This document shows positions 42,254 through 49,158 of a stretch of 64,000 nt of DNA, one piece after another (within the stretch, counting starts at the first letter, position 1; every line of letters begins with the position of its first letter). This DNA is from Shewanella zhangzhouensis. Its GTDB lineage: Bacteria; Pseudomonadota; Gammaproteobacteria; Enterobacterales; Shewanellaceae. Position numbers and translations under genes: made by a program. The stretch covers positions 1,300,501 through 1,364,500 of the forward strand of contig NZ_CP080414.1 of NCBI RefSeq assembly GCF_019457615.1. The letters run 5' to 3'. The notes beneath the pieces are model-generated. The model ran no database searches. It was not told the origin of the DNA and saw only the letters and a program-made list of their open reading frames with translations.

Positions 42254-42943
42254 ATGACTGCAAGGATTTTGATTGTTGAAGATGAGTTGGCCATCCGCGA
42301 GATGCTGACGTTCGTGATGGAACAACACGGTTTCACTACCTCGGTTGCCGAAGATTTTGACTCGGCACTGGGACAGCTTCAGGAACCCTACCCAGACCTT
42401 ATTCTGTTGGACTGGATGTTTCCGGGCGGCAGTGGCATCCAGCTTGCCAAACGCCTCAAGCAAGACGAGTTTACCCGCCAGATCCCGGTCATCATGCTTA
42501 CCGCCCGTGGTGAAGAAGAAGACAAGGTCAAGGGGCTGGAAGTGGGTGCCGACGACTACATCACCAAACCCTTCTCTCCCAAGGAGCTGGTGGCCCGTAT
42601 CAAGGCCGTACTGCGCCGTGCGGCGCCAACCCGTCTTGAAGAAACCATCGATGTGCAGGGATTGACCCTGGACCCTGTCAGCCACCGTGTTACTGCCGGT
42701 GATACAGTGCTGGACATGGGCCCCACCGAGTTTCGTCTGCTGCATTTCTTTATGACGCACCCTGAGCGTGTCTACAGCCGTGAACAGCTGCTGGACAATG
42801 TCTGGGGTACCAATGTGTACGTAGAAGACAGAACCGTAGACGTGCACATTCGTCGTTTGCGCAAGGCCGTTGAGCCTTCGGGGCATGACCGCCTCATTCA
42901 AACCGTCCGCGGCGCAGGATACCGTTTCTCCACTCGGGTTTAG
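42254..42943 (+). CDS. phoB: Phosphate response regulator PhoB
   Basis: PhoB activates the Pho regulon when phosphorylated by PhoR. The 229-residue product has a receiver domain (ARILIVEDELAIREML; phospho-acceptor Asp53 in LILLDWMFPGGSG; Lys in FITKPFS-like DDYITKPFSPKELVARIKA). A winged-helix DNA-binding domain (about residues 130-229) includes GPTEFRLLHFFMTHPERVYSREQLLDNVWG and VDVHIRRLRKAVEPSGHDRLIQTVRGAGYRFS. It is followed by phoR. Confidence 0.96.
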   Translation: MTARILIVEDELAIREMLTFVMEQHGFTTSVAEDFDSALGQLQEPYPDLILLDWMFPGGSGIQLAKRLKQDEFTRQIPVIMLTARGEEEDKVKGLEVGADDYITKPFSPKELVARIKAVLRRAAPTRLEETIDVQGLTLDPVSHRVTAGDTVLDMGPTEFRLLHFFMTHPERVYSREQLLDNVWGTNVYVEDRTVDVHIRRLRKAVEPSGHDRLIQTVRGAGYRFSTRV

Positions 42944-43014
42944 TTCGGGATAGGCACAGGTAGCCGGATAGGTTATCTTGTGCCCCCAGACACAACCCTC
43001 AGCTGGATATAGCT

Positions 43015-44319
43015 ATGTTTGACTCCTATTCAGGGTATCGCCTGGCCTCCAGGCTGATGATTTACCTGCTTGTCACCCTGGCTTTCGGTTTGCTCATTGG
43101 TGAGCTTAGCCTGACGCTGTTGGCCGCTTGTGTGGTGCTGCTGTTTTGGCATTATCGTCAAATTGGCAGGCTGACCCACTGGCTGTGGTATGACAAACGT
43201 CTGACTCCTCCCCAGGGCAGCGGTAGTTGGGAAGGGATTTTCAACGGCCTCTACCGCCTCCAGGGAAAAAATCGTCGCCGGGTATCTCAGCTGGCGGGGT
43301 TGCTTGGCCGTTTTAGGCAGGGCGCTGAAGCGCTGCCCGATGCGGCCGTGGTGCTCGATTCCGATAAAAATATCCTTTGGTGCAATAAACTCGCTCAGCT
43401 GATGCTTGGGCTGGTATGGCCCCAGGACAATGGTCAGCGAATCGACAACCTTATACGCCATCCGGATTTTTCGGCTTACCTCAAAACCCACGATTTTAAA
43501 GAACCACTGGAGCTGCCTTCACCGGTTTCTGACAAACGCCTGCTTGAACTCAGGCTGATGAAATACGGCGACAGGCAAATGTTATTGATTGCCCGTGACA
43601 TTACCCGTATCCGTCAGCTCGAAGGTATGCGCAAAGAGTTTGTTGCCAACGTCTCCCACGAGCTCAAGACACCGCTGACAGTGCTGCAGGGGTATCTGGA
43701 AATGATGCAGGGGATGACAGAGCCGGATGACATGAATGCCAAGCCGCTGGCACTGATGCAGCAGCAGACCCGGCGCATGCAGTCCATGGTGGAGCAGCTG
43801 CTTACCCTGTCGCGCATCGAAGATGCTGCCGATGTGGATCTGGAAAAAACCGTCAACATGGCACTGCTGATGGCCGCGATCAAAGACGAGGCTGAAGCCC
43901 TGGCACAGGGTGAATACACCTTGCAATTTGATGTGCAGCAGGGGCTGAATGCCCATGGTAATGAGGTGCTGCTGAGAAGCGCCTGCAGTAATCTGGTGTC
44001 CAATGCTATTCGCTATACACCGCCCGGTGGCATCATCAAGGTCAGCTGGCGTCAGATAGCGACCGGAGGCCGGTTTCAGGTGGAAGACACGGGTGAGGGG
44101 ATAGCGCCGCAGCATATTGGCCGCCTGACCGAACGCTTTTACCGGGTCGACAGTGCCCGTTCCCGGGCGACCGGAGGCAGTGGTTTGGGGCTGGCAATTG
44201 TGAAGCACGCACTGGCTCACCACCATACTGAGCTGTATGTCAGCAGCCAACTGGGCAAGGGCAGCATCTTCGGGTTTGTCATCCCATCACATCTTCTTGA
44301 GCCCCAAAAGGGCGCATAA
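43015..44319 (+). CDS. phoR: Phosphate sensor histidine kinase PhoR
   Basis: PhoR phosphorylates PhoB in low phosphate. The 434-residue protein has two N-terminal membrane helices (about 11-50), a PAS-like domain (about 95-200), and a dimerisation/histidine box EFVANVSHELKTPLTVLQGY (His215). The HATPase domain follows, with SNLVSNAIRYTPPGG (N box), VEDTGEGIAPQHIGRLTERFYRVD (G1/F box) and GGSGLGLAIVKHALAHH (G2 box). It lies 71 bases after phoB and precedes pstS. Confidence 0.95.
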   Translation: MFDSYSGYRLASRLMIYLLVTLAFGLLIGELSLTLLAACVVLLFWHYRQIGRLTHWLWYDKRLTPPQGSGSWEGIFNGLYRLQGKNRRRVSQLAGLLGRFRQGAEALPDAAVVLDSDKNILWCNKLAQLMLGLVWPQDNGQRIDNLIRHPDFSAYLKTHDFKEPLELPSPVSDKRLLELRLMKYGDRQMLLIARDITRIRQLEGMRKEFVANVSHELKTPLTVLQGYLEMMQGMTEPDDMNAKPLALMQQQTRRMQSMVEQLLTLSRIEDAADVDLEKTVNMALLMAAIKDEAEALAQGEYTLQFDVQQGLNAHGNEVLLRSACSNLVSNAIRYTPPGGIIKVSWRQIATGGRFQVEDTGEGIAPQHIGRLTERFYRVDSARSRATGGSGLGLAIVKHALAHHHTELYVSSQLGKGSIFGFVIPSHLLEPQKGA

Positions 44320-44335
44320 ATGGGTTCCTGACACG

Positions 44336-44370
44336 TAAAGACAGGCTTAAGCCTGTCTTTTCTTTTTGAT
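44336..44370 (+). terminator. Terminator after phoR
   Basis: The perfect palindrome AAAGACAGGCTT / AAGCCTGTCTTT is followed by a T-rich tract. It separates phoBR from pstS. Confidence 0.88.
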
Positions 44371-44408
44371 AAATATTGTGTTTTAGCTTTTTTGAAAAAA
44401 ATGTGTCG

Positions 44409-44452
44409 TGTCATCTAAGTGTCACATCAGAGTCATAGACTTGTCATTGTGG
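44409..44452 (+). promoter_or_regulatory. Tandem Pho boxes upstream of pstS
   Basis: TGTCA-like units occur at 44409, 44420, 44431 (AGTCA) and 44442, exactly 11 bases apart. This fits two adjacent PhoB boxes, each of two 11-base repeats. They lie 55-95 bases before the pstS ATG, so PhoB activation of pstS is strongly suggested. Confidence 0.85.
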
Positions 44453-44504
44453 CAGTTGATACTGGCTGCGTCTTAAGAAAAAATGGTTCAACACTGGAGC
44501 AATT

Positions 44505-45476
44505 ATGAAACTGAAACAGCTTGTCGGCGCCATGACCCTGACCGCCGCCGGTTTATTCACCGCCGCCGCCTCGGCTGCACTGGACCCAGCCCTGCACACC
44601 TACGAAAAAACCAGTGGTGTGTCTGGTAACCTGTCGTCTGTAGGCTCTGATACTCTGGCCAACATGATGACCCTGTGGGCTGAAGAGTTCAAAACCATCT
44701 ACCCTAACGTGAACATTCAAATTCAGGCTGCCGGTTCTTCTACTGCGCCACCAGCGCTGACTGAAGGCACTTCTCAGTTCGGCCCTATGAGCCGTAAGAT
44801 GAAGCCAAACGAAGTGGAAGCCTTCGAAAAGCACTATGGTTACAAGCCAACTGAAATCCGTGTTGCCATCGACGCCCTGGCGGTGTTTGTGCACAAGGAT
44901 AACCCAATCAAGGGCCTGACCATCGAGCAACTGGACGGCATCTTCTCTTCTACCCACAAGTGTGGTGGCAACGACGTAGTACGTTGGGGTGACCTGGGTC
45001 TGGAGAGCAGCTGGGCTGCCAAAGATATCCAGCTCTACGGCCGTAACTCTGTATCCGGTACCTACGGTTACTTCAAAGAGAAAGGTCTGTGTAAGGGTGA
45101 CTTCAAGGCCAACGTGAACGAACAGCCTGGCTCTGCCTCTGTAGTGCAGTCAGTGTCTCAGTCACTGAATGCCATCGGTTACTCAGGCATTGGTTACAAG
45201 ACTGCCGGTGTGAAAGCCGTTGCTCTGGCCAAGAAAGGTAACGAGTTTATCGATGCCAGCGTAGAGAACGCTGCCAACGGTACTTACCCACTGTCACGTT
45301 ACCTCTACGTATACGTGAACAAGCATCCTAACAAGGATCTGGCCCCAATGGAGCGTGAGTTCATCCGCTACGTGCTGTCCAAGCAAGGTCAGATGGTTGT
45401 TGAGAAAGACGGCTACATTCCGCTGCCAGCCAGCGTAATTGCCAAGGACCTGGAAAAGGCCGGTATCCGCCTGTAA
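44505..45476 (+). CDS. pstS: Phosphate ABC transporter periplasmic binding protein PstS
   Basis: PstS captures phosphate in the periplasm for the Pst importer. The 323-residue product has a signal peptide (about 25 residues, ending AAASAALDP) and family motifs GNLSSVGSDTLANMMTLWAEEFK, AAGSSTAPPALTEGTSQFGPMSR and RNSVSGTYGYFKEKGLCKGD (phosphate-binding serine and loop). The pstCAB-phoU genes are not adjacent; a terminator follows at once, so pstS is expressed alone here. Tandem Pho boxes upstream imply PhoB control. Confidence 0.95.
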   Translation: MKLKQLVGAMTLTAAGLFTAAASAALDPALHTYEKTSGVSGNLSSVGSDTLANMMTLWAEEFKTIYPNVNIQIQAAGSSTAPPALTEGTSQFGPMSRKMKPNEVEAFEKHYGYKPTEIRVAIDALAVFVHKDNPIKGLTIEQLDGIFSSTHKCGGNDVVRWGDLGLESSWAAKDIQLYGRNSVSGTYGYFKEKGLCKGDFKANVNEQPGSASVVQSVSQSLNAIGYSGIGYKTAGVKAVALAKKGNEFIDASVENAANGTYPLSRYLYVYVNKHPNKDLAPMEREFIRYVLSKQGQMVVEKDGYIPLPASVIAKDLEKAGIRL

Positions 45477-45489
45477 CAGTCCTCGCCAA

Positions 45490-45520
45490 TCAAAACGCCT
45501 CCTTCGGGAGGCGTTTTTGT
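45490..45520 (+). terminator. Terminator after pstS
   Basis: AAAACGCCTCC / GGAGGCGTTTT with a TTCG loop, followed by TGTTTT. The stable tetraloop and T run make it a strong terminator. Confidence 0.93.
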
Positions 45521-45552
45521 TTTAAAGCGATAACAGATTTTGCGAAACAGGC

Positions 45553-45661
45553 AAAAAAAACGGCTCCCAATGGGAGCCGAACAAGTGTCTTTCCAAACTA
45601 AGGATGGTCGCGCTAGAAACCATCAAAAAGGGAGGATGATGAACGATGAATAACTCGGTTC
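45553..45661 (-). ncRNA. Small RNA A (sigma-E-type promoter, anti-SD core)
   Basis: This is a predicted minus-strand RNA of about 109 bases. A sigma-E-like promoter (45695-45668) sets the start near 45661. The RNA opens GAACCGAG and then carries GUUCAUCAUCCUCCC, complementary to a ribosome site plus AUGAUGAAC. A hairpin follows with stem GATGGT / ACCATC and a loop containing CTAGCGC (45627-45601). It ends in a terminator, CGGCTCCC-ATT-GGGAGCCG plus eight T (45580-45553). It is related to RNAs B and C in core, loop, terminator form and promoter. No open frame is conserved. Not known to me as a described family. Confidence 0.72.
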
Positions 45662-46565
45662 AATTATTCAGACCGGCCATTTTTGGATTGGTTCCCGCCA
45701 TTGGCAAATTTTTTGAAATTTTTTTCAGCCACAGGGAAAACTCCTCATCCATGCTGGTATGCCACTGTCGCACCAGCGCCTGATAGCGGGGATAATCGCC
45801 GTTGCGGGTGAAGCCGAGCATCTGTTCCAGTTTGTCCCTGTGGTGCTCCATCATAAACCGCACCGCAAGATAGCCCCAGCGGTAAACCCGTTCACTGCCA
45901 CCGTTCTGCTTATAACTGGTGTCGAAGATTTCACTGAGGCGATAGCTGCCTCTGGCGGCCAGTTCAATGGCTGCAGCATTGTCATCCCCCCAGGCCAGGT
46001 ACTCGGCAAGTCCCTCGGACCACCACACCAGATGGGGCAGCAAAGGCGCTGGCTTGGGGCAATACTCGGGGGCGCTGTGGGAGTCGTGCAATGAGGCACA
46101 AAAGTCGCCGTAGAGGTTAAAGCGGCCATCGAGATAATGCACATATTCATGGCGCAGATTCCAGATTCTGCCCTGCTTTTGATAGGCCACAAACTCGGCC
46201 TGATTGCCGGGACGCGCCGGATGTCCTTCCAGATACATGCCGCCATTGTCACTTGGCACATCGAAATGGGCGGTCACATAGGTTCGGTAAGCTTCTGCAT
46301 CGGCATAGATGTTGGCTCTCATGGCCACATTATTGTCGTCCCTTACCGGCCTGTTGTGCGTATCGAGGAGCGTATGAAATCTCTGTTCCTGAGTGCTTAA
46401 CAGGGTACAGGCTTCGTCGATTTGTGATGGCGTGATCGCCTGGGCGCGGATAATCAGGGTAGGGCTGCACTGGTGGGTTATGGACAGTATGGTCTCGACA
46501 GAGGGCAGGCTTTGGGCATGGCTTACAGCGGATAGCAGGCTTAAGGCGAGGAGTGACTGGCGCAT
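45660..46565 (-). CDS. Short M9-type (collagenase-like) metallopeptidase
   Basis: This 301-residue protein starts at ATG 46565 (MRQSLLALSLLSAVSHAQS) with GAGAG upstream; a longer frame has no support. It has a signal peptide and one domain. The zinc motif HEYVHYLDGRFNLYGDF and the later EGLAEYLAWGDD (third ligand glutamate) are typical of bacterial M9 collagenases. Classic M9 enzymes are much larger, so this is a minimal version, perhaps cleaving other peptides. Its last codons overlap the promoter of sRNA A, and its transcript would read through that RNA. Confidence 0.83.
   Translation of the reverse strand: MRQSLLALSLLSAVSHAQSLPSVETILSITHQCSPTLIIRAQAITPSQIDEACTLLSTQEQRFHTLLDTHNRPVRDDNNVAMRANIYADAEAYRTYVTAHFDVPSDNGGMYLEGHPARPGNQAEFVAYQKQGRIWNLRHEYVHYLDGRFNLYGDFCASLHDSHSAPEYCPKPAPLLPHLVWWSEGLAEYLAWGDDNAAAIELAARGSYRLSEIFDTSYKQNGGSERVYRWGYLAVRFMMEHHRDKLEQMLGFTRNGDYPRYQALVRQWHTSMDEEFSLWLKKISKNLPMAGTNPKMAGLNN
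45668..45695 (-). promoter_or_regulatory. Sigma-E-like promoter of sRNA A
   Basis: GGAACCA (45695-45689), a 16-base spacer and TCTGA (45672-45668) match the RpoE consensus (GGAACTT-N15/16-TCTGA-type). AT-rich tracts (AAAAAATTT-like) lie upstream as a possible UP element. The whole promoter overlaps the 3' end of the M9 gene on the same strand. Confidence 0.72.
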
Positions 46566-46696
46566 TCGATCTCTCAGCATTATTGTGAATATTGTATGCA
46601 ATATTGATTGATTTACAGGTGTTGTCAATCTTTCAGCGCCTGGCCCCTTGGTTGGAGCGCCTGGTAACTGCATACTTAAAGTGTAGATTTTTCACT

Positions 46697-48493
46697 ATGG
46701 ACTTCGTTATGCACCAGTGGGACAACCGGCACGACTATCACTCTTTCGCCAATACCGACAGCATCAGGGTGACGCACCTGTCACTCGACCTCGCCATCGA
46801 CTTTGATACCAGATGCCTGCAGGGCTGTGTGCGCCTGGACTTTGTCAGAACTGAGGGTGACGCTGCCGATGTGTTGGTGTTGGATACCCGTGCACTGGCC
46901 ATTGAGTCCATTACCGATTTGCATGGGCAGCCGCTGGACTGGGGGCTGGGGCAGGCCAGTGAGATCCTTGGGCAGGCACTCGAAATTATGCTGCCCAATG
47001 GCATTGCCAGTGTGTTGGTGCATTATCACACCACGGAGGATGCCGAGGGCCTGCAGTGGCTCGATGGTCCTCAAACTCAAAGCGGCAAACCCTATCTGTT
47101 TTCACAATCACAACCCGTCAACGCCCGCAGCTGGATCCCGCTGCAGGATACCCCCAAGGCCCGGGTGACCTTTGATGCCAGAGTGCGTGCCAGCGAGCCC
47201 TGCAGGGTGGTGATGAGTGCGCTCAATCAGGCCGATATGCCCGCAGACGGCGTGTTTGAGTTTGTGATGGATAAACCCATGCCGACCCATTTGCTTGCCA
47301 TTGCCGCTGGTCAGATAGACAGGGTGCCTGTGAGTGAGCGCAGTGCCGTATTTGCCGAGCCTGCCATGGCAGGTCTGGCCGCCCGGGAGTTTGAAGATAT
47401 CGAAGCCATGATGCAGATGGCTGAGTCGATTCTTGGGCCCTATGCCTGGGAGCGATACGACATGTTAATTCTGCCGCCGAGCTTTCCGTTCGGTGGCATG
47501 GAAAACCCCTGTCTGGCCTTTTTGACCCCGACCCTTATCGCCGGCGACAAGAGTCTGGTGTCCACCGTGGCCCATGAACTCGCCCATTCCTGGACCGGTA
47601 ACCTGGTGAGTAACGCTACCTGGCGCGATCTCTGGCTCAACGAAGGTTTTACCACCTACTTTACCAATCGGATTGTGGAAGCCGTTTACGGCCGGGAGCA
47701 GGCTCAGCTTGAACTCATGCTGGAGTACGGCAGGCTGAAAGAAGAAATGGCGGGTATGCCGCTGCCACGGCAAACCCTGCCGGCCAATTTGCAGCAGGAC
47801 GATCCCAACGCCGCCTTCAATCGCTTTACCTACGATAAAGCGTCCATGTTTGTGCACTTTCTCGAGGCACGCCTCGGCAGAACTGACTTTGACGCCTTTT
47901 TGCGGTCCTATATCGAGCACTATGCCTTTGTGGCCATCACTACCGAAGACTTTATCGAATATGCCAAAGGCACCTTGCTGCACACCCACGCAGATAAGGT
48001 GACTGAGGCAGAGCTCAGGGAATGGATTTATGGCGAAGGCTTGCCTGCGACCTTTATGCCGCCCATGTCTGAGAGTTTGGGGTGGGTGGTTGAATCCATG
48101 ACCGAGTGGCTGGAAGGGCACCCATTGACACCAGAGCGCCTGTTTGGCTGGCGGGTTCAGCATTGGCAGTTCTTTTTGAATAATCTGCCTGAGCAGATAT
48201 CCCAGGAGCAGCTGCTTGAGCTGGATGAGCGCTTTGCCTTGGGTGCATCCGGTAACGCTGAAATTGCCTGCGATTGGTTCAGGGTCGCTATCCGTAACCA
48301 TTACGACCCGGTACTTGAGCAGGTCGAGGCGTTTCTGTGCCGAATTGGTCGGGCCAAGTTTGTCCGCCCGCTGTTTTTAGAGCTGCAGATAGCCGGTTAT
48401 CGAAGCGAGCTTGAAGCTATCTACCACAGGGCCCGTGAGAGCTACCACCCTTCACTGCGGGTACAACTGGACCGTATGCTGTTTAACGGGTAA
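46697..48493 (+). CDS. M1 family aminopeptidase (leukotriene A4 hydrolase-like)
   Basis: The enzyme removes N-terminal residues from peptides. I start at ATG 46697 (MDFVMHQWDNRHDYHSF); a Met five codons later is possible. The 598-residue product has the M1 N-terminal domain. The GGMEN-type motif reads FGGMENPCLAFLTP, the zinc motif HELAHSW lies near residue 295, and the third ligand is in LNEGFTTYF. A C-terminal helical domain follows (MPPMSESLGWVVESM...). The family also has LTA4 hydrolase members, but an aminopeptidase role is expected in bacteria. A strong terminator follows at 48521. sRNA A and B flank this gene in the opposite direction. Confidence 0.92.
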   Translation: MDFVMHQWDNRHDYHSFANTDSIRVTHLSLDLAIDFDTRCLQGCVRLDFVRTEGDAADVLVLDTRALAIESITDLHGQPLDWGLGQASEILGQALEIMLPNGIASVLVHYHTTEDAEGLQWLDGPQTQSGKPYLFSQSQPVNARSWIPLQDTPKARVTFDARVRASEPCRVVMSALNQADMPADGVFEFVMDKPMPTHLLAIAAGQIDRVPVSERSAVFAEPAMAGLAAREFEDIEAMMQMAESILGPYAWERYDMLILPPSFPFGGMENPCLAFLTPTLIAGDKSLVSTVAHELAHSWTGNLVSNATWRDLWLNEGFTTYFTNRIVEAVYGREQAQLELMLEYGRLKEEMAGMPLPRQTLPANLQQDDPNAAFNRFTYDKASMFVHFLEARLGRTDFDAFLRSYIEHYAFVAITTEDFIEYAKGTLLHTHADKVTEAELREWIYGEGLPATFMPPMSESLGWVVESMTEWLEGHPLTPERLFGWRVQHWQFFLNNLPEQISQEQLLELDERFALGASGNAEIACDWFRVAIRNHYDPVLEQVEAFLCRIGRAKFVRPLFLELQIAGYRSELEAIYHRARESYHPSLRVQLDRMLFNG

Positions 48494-48520
48494 CAGCGGC
48501 CTGACTTGATTCAGCTTTCT

Positions 48521-48552
48521 AAAAAGGCGCCCTGATTAAGGCGCCTTTTTTA
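48521..48552 (+). terminator. Terminator after the M1 aminopeptidase gene
   Basis: AAAAAGGCGCC / GGCGCCTTTTTT with a seven-base loop and T run. It lies about 30 bases after the stop. Confidence 0.92.
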
Positions 48553-48659
48553 TTGGCAAAGCAAATTCACGCTTGTGGCAAAGGCCTTCTCCATCGAGAT
48601 TGCCCTGCTTAATTAAGATAGCCTTGCGAGAAACGAGGGCGAGCGTCTGGAGGCTGGAT
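48553..48659 (+). other. Gene-free stretch before sRNA B
   Basis: Nothing recognisable is seen in these about 107 bases. Together with sRNAs B and C and their promoters it makes up the gene-free interval between the M1 aminopeptidase gene (ends 48493) and gpx (ends 49159). Confidence 0.5.
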
Positions 48660-48811
48660 AAAAAAAAGGCAACCAATGGTTGCCAGAGATGTTCAAGTCA
48701 GTCACAAGTGCTTGTTCAATGCGCCAGCAACAAGCCTATGCTGAAAGGGAGAATGATGATGAACTTTACCCATGCAGCTGTCGACTCATGTCGACTGCAA
48801 AAATTCGGTTC
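48660..48811 (-). ncRNA. Small RNA B (sigma-E-type promoter, anti-SD core)
   Basis: This is a predicted minus-strand RNA of about 152 bases. The promoter at 48845-48818 is the closest to the RpoE consensus (GAACTT-N16-TCTGA). The RNA starts GAACCGAAUUUUUGC and contains an extra hairpin GTCGAC-ATGA-GTCGAC (48795-48780) not seen in A or C. The core GUUCAUCAUCAUUCUCCC follows, then a hairpin with stem GCTTGTT / AACAAGC and loop GCTGGCGCATTG (48737-48710). The terminator GGCAACC-ATT-GGTTGCC ends in T8 (48684-48660). The wider 5' part makes it longer than the other two. Confidence 0.72.
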
Positions 48812-48817
48812 ACTTAT

Positions 48818-48845
48818 TCAGACCGGGCCTTTTTCAAGAAGTTCA
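48818..48845 (-). promoter_or_regulatory. Sigma-E-like promoter of sRNA B
   Basis: GAACTTC (48844-48838) is followed by TCTGA (48822-48818). Counting from GAACTT the spacer is 16 bases, the spacing of known RpoE promoters such as rpoH P3. Very A/T-rich DNA (TTTTTTTGAATTTTTT-like) lies upstream as a possible UP element. The -10 to start region AATAAGTGAACC is nearly identical to that of sRNA A. Confidence 0.75.
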
Positions 48846-48950
48846 TCGTCGGCGTAAAAAATTCAAAAAAATTTTTTCCGGTGCAAAAGCAAATTATCCC
48901 AGTGGCCGTCCCGGCGGCGAATATTGCCTGTCGCTGTGCATTGGAGGCAT

Positions 48951-49059
48951 AAAAAAAGGCAACCTGGGGAGGTTGCCATGTGATCCTTCAGTGGACCAAG
49001 GGGACTGCGCTAGTAAGTCCCAGGGAGAATGATGAACACGAAAACCCATTTCAATGTTC
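48951..49059 (-). ncRNA. Small RNA C (sigma-E-type promoter, anti-SD core)
   Basis: This is a predicted minus-strand RNA of about 109 bases lying in the 3' region of gpx. It starts near 49059 (GAACAUUGAAAUGGG) and contains the core GUUCAUCAUUCUCCC. Its central hairpin is GGGACT / AGTCCC with loop TACTAGCGC (49022-49000 region), and its terminator is GGCAACCT-CCCC-AGGTTGCC plus seven T (48977-48951). Its core is complementary over ten bases, AAUGAUGAAC, to the porin mRNA at 41141-41150. The central stem and the terminator stem differ from those of A and B but keep pairing. Confidence 0.72.
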
Positions 49060-49065
49060 ACTATG

Positions 49066-49094
49066 TTTGAGTCATGCGTTCGGTAAAAAGTTCC
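49066..49094 (-). promoter_or_regulatory. Sigma-E-like promoter of sRNA C
   Basis: GGAACTT (49094-49088) is a perfect -35 and TCAAA (49070-49066) is a good -10 for RpoE, with a 17-base spacer, one base longer than ideal. T-rich DNA lies upstream. It is located after the gpx stop codon. Confidence 0.65.
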
Positions 49095-49158
49095 AAGCCC
49101 GGGCACAAAAAATAGCGAAAACGGCTGAGTTTTTACTATCTCCCTGATCCAAAATTGT

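Noticed and set aside
46592..46696. Longer N-terminus of the M1 aminopeptidase (MYAILIDLQVLS...)
   Set aside because: The family starts around residue 36 of that frame, and the extra part overlaps the region before the divergent M9 gene start.
48748..48857. Plus-strand ribosome-site-like AGGGAGA followed by ATGATGATGAAC, suggesting a short peptide gene
   Set aside because: The peptides encoded at the three copies (34, 13 and 5 residues) have no common sequence, while the same bases fit the antisense-type sRNA core. The T run of the terminators lies on the minus strand.
48680..48952. Open frame of 90 residues (MPEMFKSVTSACSMRQ...) and two other frames over the same stretch
   Set aside because: They run opposite to sRNAs B and C, have no credible family, and their sequence is explained by the RNA stems and promoters. 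No frame is conserved between the A, B and C elements.
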